Assembly (NCBI GenBank): GCA_030641245.1
Contig: DAOWHU010000060.1
Location: 1 to 10,948, forward strand
Source of the DNA: a bacterium
GTDB taxonomy: Bacteria > Patescibacteriota > Minisyncoccia > Moranbacterales > DUUL01
Direction: 5' to 3'
Length of the DNA stretch: 10,948 nt
Shown here: piece after piece, positions 1 through 7,045 of the stretch
Layout of the letters: each line of letters starts with the position of its first letter
Position numbering within the stretch: position 1 is the first letter of the stretch
Notes under the pieces: generated by a model
Told to the model about the DNA's origin: nothing
The model's input: only the letters and a program-made list of their open reading frames with translations
The model's database searches: none
Position numbers and translations under genes: made by a program

Positions 1-33
1 AGGTCACGAGTTCGAGTCTCGTTCCCGGCTCCA
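1..33 (+). tRNA. tRNA 3' end (partial, probably tRNA-Thr), CCA encoded
   Basis: The window opens inside a tRNA gene. Visible are the T stem ACGAG (6-10), T loop TTCGAGT (11-17), T stem CTCGT (18-22), the 3' acceptor strand TCCCGGC (23-29), discriminator T (30) and an encoded CCA (31-33). The missing 5' acceptor strand should read GCCGGGA. The anticodon lies outside the window. The GCCGGGA...TCCCGGC acceptor with discriminator T and the AGGTC variable loop resembles bacterial tRNA-Thr, but this isotype is inference from similarity only. Confidence 0.8.
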
Positions 34-59
34 AAATTATCAAGAAAATTAAAAGCACA

Positions 60-101
60 GGATAAGCGGTAGGTCGTCGGTTCGATCTCGACGGGTGGCT
101 T
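60..101 (+). pseudogene. orphan tRNA 3' half (tRNA remnant)
   Basis: Bases 60-101 look like the 3' half of a second tRNA: an anticodon-arm-like GATAAGCGGT, variable loop AGGTC, T stem GTCGG, T loop TTCGATC, T stem TCGAC (one G-T pair), acceptor strand GGGTGGC and a T, with no CCA. The 5' half is missing. The 26 bases between it and the preceding CCA are A-rich, with no GCCACCC acceptor partner, no D arm and no ACCGC to pair with GCGGT. It may be a decayed tRNA copy, one half of an integration-site duplication, or an assembly join. It is unlikely to make a functional tRNA by itself. Confidence 0.5.
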
Positions 102-149
102 GTTCAGTATCCTCCAGGGGTTATTTTTTTATAGTTTAACTTATGGTAG

Positions 150-155
150 GATAAT
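150..155 (+). promoter_or_regulatory. possible -10 element upstream of the esterase gene
   Basis: GATAAT (five of six matches to TATAAT) lies about 34 bases before the ATG at 189, within AT-rich DNA. No convincing -35 sits 16-18 bases upstream, so this is a weak call. The rest of 102-188 shows nothing else I can name. Confidence 0.25.
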
Positions 156-188
156 TGTGTTGATTTTAAGATTTGAAGTTTATTCAAA

Positions 189-938
189 ATGAAGGATGGA
201 AAACTTTGGGAGGGAAAAAATAATATTGGAATTCTAATAATTCAGGGTTGGACTTCCTATTTACGTCAAATTAATCCATTGGCTGAGTCTCTTAATAGGC
301 GAGGTTATTGGATATATGCTCCTGTGCTTTCGGGTCATAATTCTAGTCCGGATAAATTAGAGGGAGTGACTTGGAAAAATTGGCAAGAAGATACCTTAAA
401 AGCTATCGATAAATTTAAAAAAGAAAATAATTTTCATAAAATTTTTGTAGTAGGAGTTTCTTTTGGGGGAAATTTAGCCATCTTGGCTAGCTTGGAAAGA
501 AAAATTGATGGGGTTGTTTTAATCAGCACTCCTATTTTTTTAAGAGATCATTACTGGACAATTTTAACTGCCAACTTTCTTTCTTTTTTCAAAAAAAATA
601 TGACCAAACGCCGTACCAAGATTTTAGTTGATAAAATCAAAAAACCTGAAGTTTATAATTCTTTTCCAATTAAGAGTTCTCTAGAATGTTTCAAATTAAT
701 AAAAAAAAGTCGTAAGGCTTTGAACTTTGTGGACGTTCCCTTTTTCATAGTTCAAACCAACAAGGATTATTTAGTTGCTCCTTACTCTCCCTGGTTGATG
801 TATAATAGAATCAAATCCACTGAAAAAAGTTTATATTGGATGGATGCCGGAGAGGATGTTCATATTGATTTTGTTGATAATCCTGAAAAATATGGAGAAG
901 TGATCGATGGTTTCATAGGAAATATTAAGAAAAAATAA
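189..938 (+). CDS. alpha/beta hydrolase, Est30-like carboxylesterase / S33-type
   Basis: A 249-residue cytosolic serine hydrolase. The fold is recognisable from the oxyanion-hole strand IIQGWTSY (17-24), the GH turn at 49-50, the nucleophile elbow GVSFGG (89-94) with Ser91, the acid-bearing TNKDYLVAP segment with Asp193, and a late His225 in DVHID. Spacing and flanking text match the Geobacillus Est30 carboxylesterase family, including PLAESLNRRGY, WQED and the VVLISTPIF-like strand. The usual HG of the oxyanion motif is QG here. The family hydrolyses short- to medium-chain carboxylic or monoacylglycerol esters; the natural substrate is unknown. There is no signal peptide. The frame has a stop at 174-176, so ATG189 is the first possible start; no Shine-Dalgarno is visible. 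The gene lies 3 nt upstream of a glycolipid-type glycosyltransferase and is probably co-transcribed with it, which hints at lipid metabolism. Confidence 0.88.
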   Translation: MKDGKLWEGKNNIGILIIQGWTSYLRQINPLAESLNRRGYWIYAPVLSGHNSSPDKLEGVTWKNWQEDTLKAIDKFKKENNFHKIFVVGVSFGGNLAILASLERKIDGVVLISTPIFLRDHYWTILTANFLSFFKKNMTKRRTKILVDKIKKPEVYNSFPIKSSLECFKLIKKSRKALNFVDVPFFIVQTNKDYLVAPYSPWLMYNRIKSTEKSLYWMDAGEDVHIDFVDNPEKYGEVIDGFIGNIKKK

Positions 939-941
939 TCT

Positions 942-2090
942 ATGCGTATTGGTTTTTTCACTAACACTTATTTTCCAATTTGCTATGGATCAGTAGTATC
1001 TATAGAGTCTTTTAGAAAAAATCTAGAAAAACTAGGCCATGAAGTTTTTGTCTTTGCTCCTAGTTATCGAGAATACAAGGATAAAAATAAGAAAATTTTT
1101 AGATACCCCGCTTTTCTTTTTCGTTATAAAATTGATTATCCCATTTCAATACCAATAAGCTCTTTTATTAACAATAAAATAGAGGAACTAAATTTAGACA
1201 TCATCCATGTTCATCAACCCTTTTCTTTAGGTAGGGAAGGTTTGAAATTTGCTCGGAAATTGAAAGTCCCCGTGGTTTTTACGCACCATGCTAAATATGA
1301 AGATTATGTGCATTACATCCCATTTTTACCAGAGGGTTTAATGGCGGATTTGGTTAAAAAAGAGGCTGTTAATTTTGCTAATAAATGTGACTTAACTATA
1401 ACTCCGTCTCGGGGGATTAAAAAAGTTATACAGAAGAGGGGGGTTGATCAAGGTTTAATTGAAGTTTTATCAACCGGGATTGACTGGGAAAGCTTTCAAA
1501 AAGGGAAGAGAGAGCTGATAAGGAAAAAATATGGGGTCAAAAAAGATGAAATTTTATGCCTAAATATCGGTAGAATCAACCAGGAAAAAAATCTAGAGCT
1601 TTTACTAAATTCAATCAAGAAAATAATTTTAGAAAATCCAAAAGTCAAAATGATGTTTATTGGAGAAGGCTTTATGAAAGATCATTTATTAAAGATGGCT
1701 GAAAAATCGGGAATAGCCAAAAATGTTATTTTCACCGGTTTTATAGAATACAAAAAGGTTAAAGATTATTGGAAGGCGGCCGATATCTATCTGCAAACTT
1801 CTAAATCGGAAACGCAAGGAATTACAATTTTAGAAGCTATGGCAGTTGGATTGCCGGTTGTAGCGGTCAAAGGAACCGGGACGGAAGATTTTATTGTTGA
1901 TCAAAAAAATGGATTTTTAACTAAAAACAATACCAAAGAGTTTTCTGGAAGAATAAAATTTTTAATAAAAAATCCTTCCATAGGAAGAAGAATGGCACTT
2001 CAAGGTCAAAAAGATTCTAAAAATTTTTGTGAATTAGACCAAACCAAAAAGCTTGAAAAAATCTATAAAAAATTAATTAAAAATAAATAA
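942..2090 (+). CDS. GT4-family glycosyltransferase, diacylglycerol glucosyltransferase-like
   Basis: A 382-residue GT-B fold glycosyltransferase. The N-terminal acceptor domain begins with the Rossmann strand MRIGFFTNTYFP (1-12) and glycine Gly16, and carries HVHQP (89-93) and THHAKYEDYVHYI (114-126). That last motif is typical of bacterial and mycoplasmal 1,2-diacylglycerol 3-glucosyltransferases and PimB-like enzymes. The C-terminal donor domain has the NIGRINQEKN strand-loop (208-217) and the retaining EX7E motif, Glu290 and Glu298, in SETQGITILEAMA, followed by GLPVVA. Family knowledge predicts transfer of a hexose from a nucleotide sugar, probably to a membrane lipid at the inner leaflet; exact donor and acceptor cannot be read. 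The basic, lysine-rich C-terminus fits peripheral membrane binding. The gene starts 3 nt after the esterase stop, with no Shine-Dalgarno, and is convergent with recG. Confidence 0.9.
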   Translation: MRIGFFTNTYFPICYGSVVSIESFRKNLEKLGHEVFVFAPSYREYKDKNKKIFRYPAFLFRYKIDYPISIPISSFINNKIEELNLDIIHVHQPFSLGREGLKFARKLKVPVVFTHHAKYEDYVHYIPFLPEGLMADLVKKEAVNFANKCDLTITPSRGIKKVIQKRGVDQGLIEVLSTGIDWESFQKGKRELIRKKYGVKKDEILCLNIGRINQEKNLELLLNSIKKIILENPKVKMMFIGEGFMKDHLLKMAEKSGIAKNVIFTGFIEYKKVKDYWKAADIYLQTSKSETQGITILEAMAVGLPVVAVKGTGTEDFIVDQKNGFLTKNNTKEFSGRIKFLIKNPSIGRRMALQGQKDSKNFCELDQTKKLEKIYKKLIKNK

Positions 2091-2107
2091 GAATCTGAGT
2101 TCAATAT

Positions 2108-4222
2108 TTATTCAAAGTGAATTTTTTCTGATAATAGATCAGATTTATTTTTTAGTAGAGGGTATTTTTTTAGGGTGGGATCGTGTTTTAAGAGACTCTG
2201 AGCATAAAGTCGAGTGGATTGGATAAGTTTTAAATCTGATAAACTTTCCATCGCTATGTCGGGAACTCCTGATTGAAGAGTTCCCAAAAATTGACCCGGA
2301 CCTCGTAATTTTAAATCTTCTTCGGCGATTTTAAAGCCGTTATTGGTTTTTTCCATTGCTTTTAAACGAGAGGTGCTCACAGAAACATTGTTGGAGGTAA
2401 ACAAAAAACAATAAGATTGATCCGAGCCTCTGCCTACTCTTCCTCTGAATTGATGAAGCTGGGCTAGGCCGAATCTCTCGGCTCCTTCGATAATAATTAT
2501 AGTAGCGTTAGGAATATCAATTCCTACTTCTACGACCGAGGTCGAAACCAGAACATCAGTATTTCCTTTTTGAAACATTCTCATAGTTTTCTCTTTTTCT
2601 TTCGGTTTCATTTTTCCATGAAGAAGTCCCAGAGAGAGATCCTGAAAAATTTTAGTCTGGAGTTTTCCAAATTCTTCTTTGGCCGATTTAACCTCAGTTA
2701 TTTTGGAGGATTCTTCAACCAAAGGGCAAATAATAAAAACTTGCTTTCCAACCGAAACTTGTTGTCTGATGAATTGATAAATTTGTTCTCGTCCTTCGGG
2801 CGGAATCACTTGAGTAATAATTTTCTTTTTTCCTTTGGGGTATTCATCGATAATAGACAAATCCAAATTGCCAAAAACAGCTAAAGACAAAGTTCGAGGA
2901 ATAGGGGTGGCAGTCATAGTTAGCAAATGAGGGAGTTTTTTTTGAGCATTGCTATCGACTCGCATGGCGTTTTGTTGTAAAAAAGATCTTTGTTTAACAC
3001 CGAAACGATGTTGTTCGTCTATTATGGCTAGGGTCAGATTGTTGAAATTAATTTTATCTTGAATAATAGCGTGAGTTCCAATAACCAGGGCTACTTTATT
3101 AGTTTTTATTTTTTCCAAAAATTTAGCCTTGGAAATTTTTTTACCATTTATTTTACTTTGGGAGCCGGTTAGAATTCCAATTTGAAACTTGTATTTTTTA
3201 AGCAATTGGCTTATTCCTAGATAATGTTGGGTGGCTAAGACCTCGGTCGGCGCCAATAGAACTGCTTGAAAACCTTGGTTAATGGAAGATAGCAGCGCCA
3301 TGACGGCTACAATTGTTTTACCGCTTCCGACATCACCTTCCAAAAGCCGATTCATTGGTTTGTTTTTTTCTAAATCTTGAATAATTTGCCAAGAGGTTTT
3401 TTTCTGGGCGTTGGTTAACTGAAAGGGCAGGGAATCCACAAAATTTTTAATAAACTTTTTATCAAAATTTATTTTCGAGGCGCTGTTTTTCTCCCATTGT
3501 TGCTTTATTTCCAGGGCTCTCAGCTGAATCAAAAACATTTTTTCAAAAGCAAATCTTTTTTTGGCTAAATTAGCCGCCTTAATATTTTCAGGAAAATGAA
3601 TATCGTTTAAGGCCTGTTGGAGGGTTGGTAATTTTTGCTCCTGAAGAAAATTAGCGGGAATAAACTCCTGAAGAGTAATTTGTGGTAAAGTTTTTTGAAT
3701 AACTCGCCGTAAAAAATAAGAATTGACGTTTCTATTTTCTGAGTAAACAGGAGCTAACCCGCTAGTTGAACCAGTTTTTGAGGAAAGTTTTTGTTTCTGG
3801 TCATAAACAGTTTTGCTAATTAGTTCAAAATTGGGGTGTTGAAAATAGGCCTCTTTTCCTCGATAAACTGAAATCTTGCCACTCAATTGAATATATTTGC
3901 CTTTAGACAAGAATCTTAAAGGCATCATAAAATTAAACCAAACCGCTTTTATAGATCCAGTTTCGTCTTCTATGTAAGCCTCAGTTAAATTTTTTCTTCC
4001 TCTAAGCGGAACAGATTTAATTTCGAGAACTCTTCCTCTTACGGTAACCGTTTCGCCTAACTTAACTTCGGAGATATTTTTCTGTAAGGAAAAATCCTTA
4101 TAGCGAAAAGGAAAGGAATATAATAAATCTTCGATGGTCCGAATTCCTAGGGAATTTAATTTTTTAGCATTTCTGGTTTCTACTCCAGGAGCGGTTGAAA
4201 CAGAGTTGTTTAAGAGAAGCAT
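2108..4222 (-). CDS. recG: ATP-dependent DNA helicase RecG
   Basis: A 704-residue superfamily 2 helicase, full length for RecG. It remodels stalled replication forks and branch-migrates Holliday junctions. Order of domains: N-terminal helix-hairpin segment with APGVETRNAKKLNSLGI (11-27), the OB-fold wedge domain (about 55-140; VRGRVLEI at 61-68), then two helicase lobes. Visible motifs are Q-like QLTNAQKK (268-275), Walker A GDVGSGKT (296-303), LAPTEVLA (323-330), DEQHRFG (402-408, DExH box), TATPIPRT (437-444), STSVVEVGID (560-569) and QFRGRVGRG (591-599). The RecG-specific TRG region LRGPGQFLGTLQSG is at 639-652. All catalytic motifs are intact. It starts at ATG4222, only a few bases below a plausible -10, so the transcript may be nearly leaderless. 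It lies downstream of the 4314-7663 operon on the same strand but seems to have its own promoter. Confidence 0.97.
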   Translation of the reverse strand: MLLLNNSVSTAPGVETRNAKKLNSLGIRTIEDLLYSFPFRYKDFSLQKNISEVKLGETVTVRGRVLEIKSVPLRGRKNLTEAYIEDETGSIKAVWFNFMMPLRFLSKGKYIQLSGKISVYRGKEAYFQHPNFELISKTVYDQKQKLSSKTGSTSGLAPVYSENRNVNSYFLRRVIQKTLPQITLQEFIPANFLQEQKLPTLQQALNDIHFPENIKAANLAKKRFAFEKMFLIQLRALEIKQQWEKNSASKINFDKKFIKNFVDSLPFQLTNAQKKTSWQIIQDLEKNKPMNRLLEGDVGSGKTIVAVMALLSSINQGFQAVLLAPTEVLATQHYLGISQLLKKYKFQIGILTGSQSKINGKKISKAKFLEKIKTNKVALVIGTHAIIQDKINFNNLTLAIIDEQHRFGVKQRSFLQQNAMRVDSNAQKKLPHLLTMTATPIPRTLSLAVFGNLDLSIIDEYPKGKKKIITQVIPPEGREQIYQFIRQQVSVGKQVFIICPLVEESSKITEVKSAKEEFGKLQTKIFQDLSLGLLHGKMKPKEKEKTMRMFQKGNTDVLVSTSVVEVGIDIPNATIIIIEGAERFGLAQLHQFRGRVGRGSDQSYCFLFTSNNVSVSTSRLKAMEKTNNGFKIAEEDLKLRGPGQFLGTLQSGVPDIAMESLSDLKLIQSTRLYAQSLLKHDPTLKKYPLLKNKSDLLSEKIHFE
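2110..2127 (+). terminator. weak intrinsic terminator for the esterase-glycosyltransferase pair
   Basis: ATTCA-AAG-TGAAT forms a 5-bp stem followed directly by six T. It begins 20 bases after the glycosyltransferase stop and overlaps the 3' end of the convergent recG gene, where the same bases encode recG's last residues. The stem is short and AT-only, so the call is tentative. Confidence 0.3.
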
Positions 4223-4232
4223 ATTATTATTA

Positions 4233-4262
4233 ATTATAAACTAATCAAAGCCGAAAAGTCAG
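4233..4262 (-). promoter_or_regulatory. probable recG promoter, near-leaderless
   Basis: On the minus strand a perfect TATAAT (4238-4233) sits 18 bases after CTGACT (4262-4257), a partial -35. Transcription would begin near 4226, leaving about 4 nt before the recG ATG at 4222. This fits the absence of a Shine-Dalgarno sequence. Confidence 0.45.
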
Positions 4263-4280
4263 TGCTGATCGGCCTTAATG

Positions 4281-4297
4281 AGATATTCTGAATATCT
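4281..4297. other. small perfect inverted repeat between recG and the upstream gene
   Basis: AGATATT-CTG-AATATCT is a perfect 7-bp inverted repeat with a 3-nt centre, 17 bases beyond the stop of the minus-strand phosphoesterase gene. It is followed by TTTT on the plus strand but not on the minus strand, so it is a poor terminator for the gene it follows. A second, imperfect pair lies next to it: CCGA at 4251-4254 and TCGG at 4269-4272. It could pause transcription or stabilise the mRNA end. Confidence 0.35.
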
Positions 4298-4313
4298 TTT
4301 AGGCAAAATAACT

Positions 4314-6473
4314 CTATTTTATGAGGTATTTTTTAACTCTAATAGCGTAATTATTTTCTTCGTCGCTGAATATTACATATAAACTGTTTTCAAAGACTTT
4401 TAAGGCTGGATCACCTTTTCCTGAGCCTTTAGAAATATAGCCTCCGTAGTTTAAATCATCTTCGCAGTTGATCCAAGTGTCTCCGCTTAGTTTTCTGACT
4501 CGAACTCGCCAGGCCGAAGTTTTAATTAATTCTTCCCCAGTGTTTTTTCCGTTATTCAATGTCATTACAATATTATCTTTATGTTCGGAGTAGGCTAAAT
4601 ATAGATTATTATTTTCGTCTATTTCAATGAAAGGCTCAATAGCTTTTTTAGAGGAATCTTTTAGATCTTCGCCTAAATCTTGCCAGTAAGTTTGATTGTA
4701 CTTATAAAGATGTACAAAATCGGTGCCATTTTCGATGAAAGCTAAATATAAATTATTATTATTGTCCATCGCAATGGAGGGGCTAGAGCCACTAATTTTG
4801 GAAATTTCTTCAAAGTAGAATTTATCAATTTTTAAATCATTCCATCTTTGACCATTCCATTTTTTCACTTTTATATTATGGTTTTTATCAAATTTTATTT
4901 CTTCGTAAGCCAGATAAATAGAATCATCAGTTTTGGAAACTGCTAAATCAAATTCATCGACGCTAGAGCTAGATCGATCCGCAAAAGTCAAAAAAGAAGT
5001 GGGAATAGTTTCCCAGTTCTCGCCATTCCATTTTTTAATTTTAGCTTGGGTTTGATTGTTTCCAGAATAAATTTGTTCGGCAAAAGCTATATAAAGATTT
5101 TTCTTGTTTTTGCCAAAGATTAAAGTAGGTTCATGGCTGAGCTTTTCAGAAACAAAACCCTGAGAGGATAACTCATTCCATTTTTGTTGAGATTCAGACC
5201 ATTGTAAAAGCCTAGCTTTTTGACCGTGATCAGTTTCAGTAAATATTACAAAAATATCCTCACCTCGGGTTTCGATGTTAGGGTTGCTTCCTTTTCCAAG
5301 GCTGATTAAGCCTTTGGGGTAATTTTCATCGGCTAAAGCAAACCATTCTCCATCTTTATAAATCTTAACTTGAATTCGGCTGTCTTCGTCTTTATTTTCA
5401 AAGGCTGCTACCACTGTTCCATTTCTTGTTAAACCAATATTAGGTTCTCCTCCGGCTCCTTCATTTAAAGTCCCGTTTGTGTTTTCAGATTCCTCTAAAT
5501 TGAACCAACGCTGGTTAGTTATATTCAAAAATTTTTCTTTTAAAGAAATGCGAGTATCAGTATCAACCATTAAATTTCTTTTTATTGTGTAAGTAGATTT
5601 ATTTTCACCTTGATTTTCCAGATCAATTAAAAATAGTGAAGGATTTTCTTGATTTTGGGTTATTTTTATATCAGAGAATCTACCCAGAGTTAATCTATTG
5701 GCCAAGCCTCCAATGTTGGCGAAAGGCAATCCACTTTTTTTTGTTATATAATCCTTTTTGCTGTTTCCGCTGAAGATCGCGATTATTTTTTGATTATTTT
5801 CTTTGATTAGATCTAAAACTTCGTCTTGGTTGGTCAAATTTTGTCTCCAAGTGTCGTTATCAGGAGTTTCAATTATGCTGTGATGGGAAAAAATTAGAGC
5901 AGGCTGGGGTTTCGATAATTCTTTTTTGAGCCATTCAAGTTGGGCTTGTTCAACCGTTCCCTGGGAACTCTCTATTTTATCATTTTGAGTGGTGTCTAGA
6001 ATTATAATATTTATATCTTTAAAAATTTGACTATAGTACGTGTTGTTCAGCTTTAAGAGAGCCTTTACTTCTGGTAAGTAGTCAGCCTGATAATCTTTTT
6101 TTCCTAAGCAATAAAATTTAGGGGCTTTTATTTCATTAAAAACAGAATTTATTTCTTGCAATTGAGTCAAAGTATCCGTTTCGTTTGCTCCAGTTTTATT
6201 CAAATAATCTCCCCCCCCAATTACCAAATCAGGTTTGAAAAAATAATTATAGTGAGAAACCGTTTTTGTTAAAAGTTCTTTAGCCAAGAGTCCATTTTTT
6301 TCTTTACTGGTAACAGTTTGACTGTATTCCCAGTCAGTCACGAAGCCAATTTTTAAAATCCCAGATTGTTTTTTTTGGTGATTGGAGAAAGCCCAAAGTG
6401 CCAAAATTAACGTTATTATTATGATTGTAAATGACTTGATTTTAAACACTTTTTTCATTTTTTGAATTATCAT
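4314..6473 (-). CDS. membrane-anchored degenerate metallophosphoesterase fused to a seven-bladed beta-propeller
   Basis: A 719-residue protein, probably surface-exposed. Residues 14-29 form one hydrophobic N-terminal anchor after basic residues. Residues 40-300 resemble a calcineurin-like phosphoesterase: IGFVTD (Asp47), VIGGGDY (Asp89), CLGKKD (122-127) and FSHHSI (His197/198). Several metal ligands are altered: the first motif lacks its DxH histidine, the usual GN(H/D) is GKKD, and the final GHxH is GNSK (236-239). It may therefore be inactive or work differently. Residues 322-719 hold seven repeats of about 45-65 residues with the pattern K-W-x-G-x-x-W-x-x-L ... P-x-I ... LYLAF-x-E; a closing strand AIRVKKYLIK at the end probably completes blade 1. 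The propeller suggests glycan or protein binding, which is inference. It follows the PH-like gene by 19 nt and is probably last in an operon. The stop is TAG. Met6 is an alternative start. A G8 tract interrupts codons 86-88. Confidence 0.8.
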   Translation of the reverse strand: MIIQKMKKVFKIKSFTIIIITLILALWAFSNHQKKQSGILKIGFVTDWEYSQTVTSKEKNGLLAKELLTKTVSHYNYFFKPDLVIGGGDYLNKTGANETDTLTQLQEINSVFNEIKAPKFYCLGKKDYQADYLPEVKALLKLNNTYYSQIFKDINIIILDTTQNDKIESSQGTVEQAQLEWLKKELSKPQPALIFSHHSIIETPDNDTWRQNLTNQDEVLDLIKENNQKIIAIFSGNSKKDYITKKSGLPFANIGGLANRLTLGRFSDIKITQNQENPSLFLIDLENQGENKSTYTIKRNLMVDTDTRISLKEKFLNITNQRWFNLEESENTNGTLNEGAGGEPNIGLTRNGTVVAAFENKDEDSRIQVKIYKDGEWFALADENYPKGLISLGKGSNPNIETRGEDIFVIFTETDHGQKARLLQWSESQQKWNELSSQGFVSEKLSHEPTLIFGKNKKNLYIAFAEQIYSGNNQTQAKIKKWNGENWETIPTSFLTFADRSSSSVDEFDLAVSKTDDSIYLAYEEIKFDKNHNIKVKKWNGQRWNDLKIDKFYFEEISKISGSSPSIAMDNNNNLYLAFIENGTDFVHLYKYNQTYWQDLGEDLKDSSKKAIEPFIEIDENNNLYLAYSEHKDNIVMTLNNGKNTGEELIKTSAWRVRVRKLSGDTWINCEDDLNYGGYISKGSGKGDPALKVFENSLYVIFSDEENNYAIRVKKYLIK

Positions 6474-6492
6474 TTTGATGCTGTATTTTTTA

Positions 6493-7044
6493 TTAAAATC
6501 TGTCTAAAAGATCGCCGAAACCTTGAGGATGTTTTTCTTCTGGAAGAAACTTAAGCAAGTGTTCCCTTAATTTACTTGGATTCGTTTTTTCTAAAGGAAT
6601 TTTTATATAAGGAAGAAACATTTGATTGCTTCTAAACGAAACTTCTTTAAGGCCTTCAGGCTGGTATTCGATCCAAAAACTTTTTAGGGCACTGTAAGCA
6701 TAAAGATGGTCGTGAACAAAAATTCCTTCTTTAGTCACGGCAAAAATTATTTGCTGAGGTTGCCTTTTCTCAAAAAGAAAAAAAGCAAAACCGAACACAA
6801 TGATTAGAACTGATAAAAGAAGATTGTTGGTTAATAATCCGTAGATAGTCAGCAAAAATAAGAGAGAATATAAGTATAGGAGGAATCTAGCATTTCTGGG
6901 AGCTTTTTCGAAATCTTTGATTTTCCATGAAATTAGAGCTTCTAACTTTCTCTTCTGAATAGGTTTCTTTTTTTTGGCAGGAGATTTTTTAGTTTGTTCT
7001 TTTTTATAGGGATTGAAAAAATCATTTTTTTTAGAATTGGTCAT
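6493..7044 (-). CDS. two-TM membrane protein with C-terminal PH-like domain, function unknown
   Basis: A 183-residue protein. Residues 1-36 are very basic and probably cytoplasmic, and ISWKIKDFEKAPRNARF leads into two hydrophobic helices (about 53-71 and 75-91) joined by a short turn. The rest (about 97-172) alternates strands such as IIFAVTKEGIFVHDHLYAYSALKSF, with a final helix NPSKLREHLLKFLPEE. The two-helix hairpin followed by a strand-rich EGI...Y.Y..LKSFWI region resembles small bacterial PH-like membrane proteins common in Patescibacteria; the resemblance is by eye. No enzymatic motif is visible. It starts one base after the DedA-like stop, clear evidence of an operon, and lies 19 nt before the phosphoesterase/propeller gene. 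No Shine-Dalgarno is seen. Confidence 0.7.
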   Translation of the reverse strand: MTNSKKNDFFNPYKKEQTKKSPAKKKKPIQKRKLEALISWKIKDFEKAPRNARFLLYLYSLLFLLTIYGLLTNNLLLSVLIIVFGFAFFLFEKRQPQQIIFAVTKEGIFVHDHLYAYSALKSFWIEYQPEGLKEVSFRSNQMFLPYIKIPLEKTNPSKLREHLLKFLPEEKHPQGFGDLLDRF

Positions 7045-7045
7045 T

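Noticed and set aside
2570..2884. Plus-strand open frame of 104 codons inside recG
   Set aside because: It lies wholly opposite the conserved helicase core of recG, is rich in Phe, Ser and Asn as expected for antisense of AT-rich coding DNA, and resembles no family.
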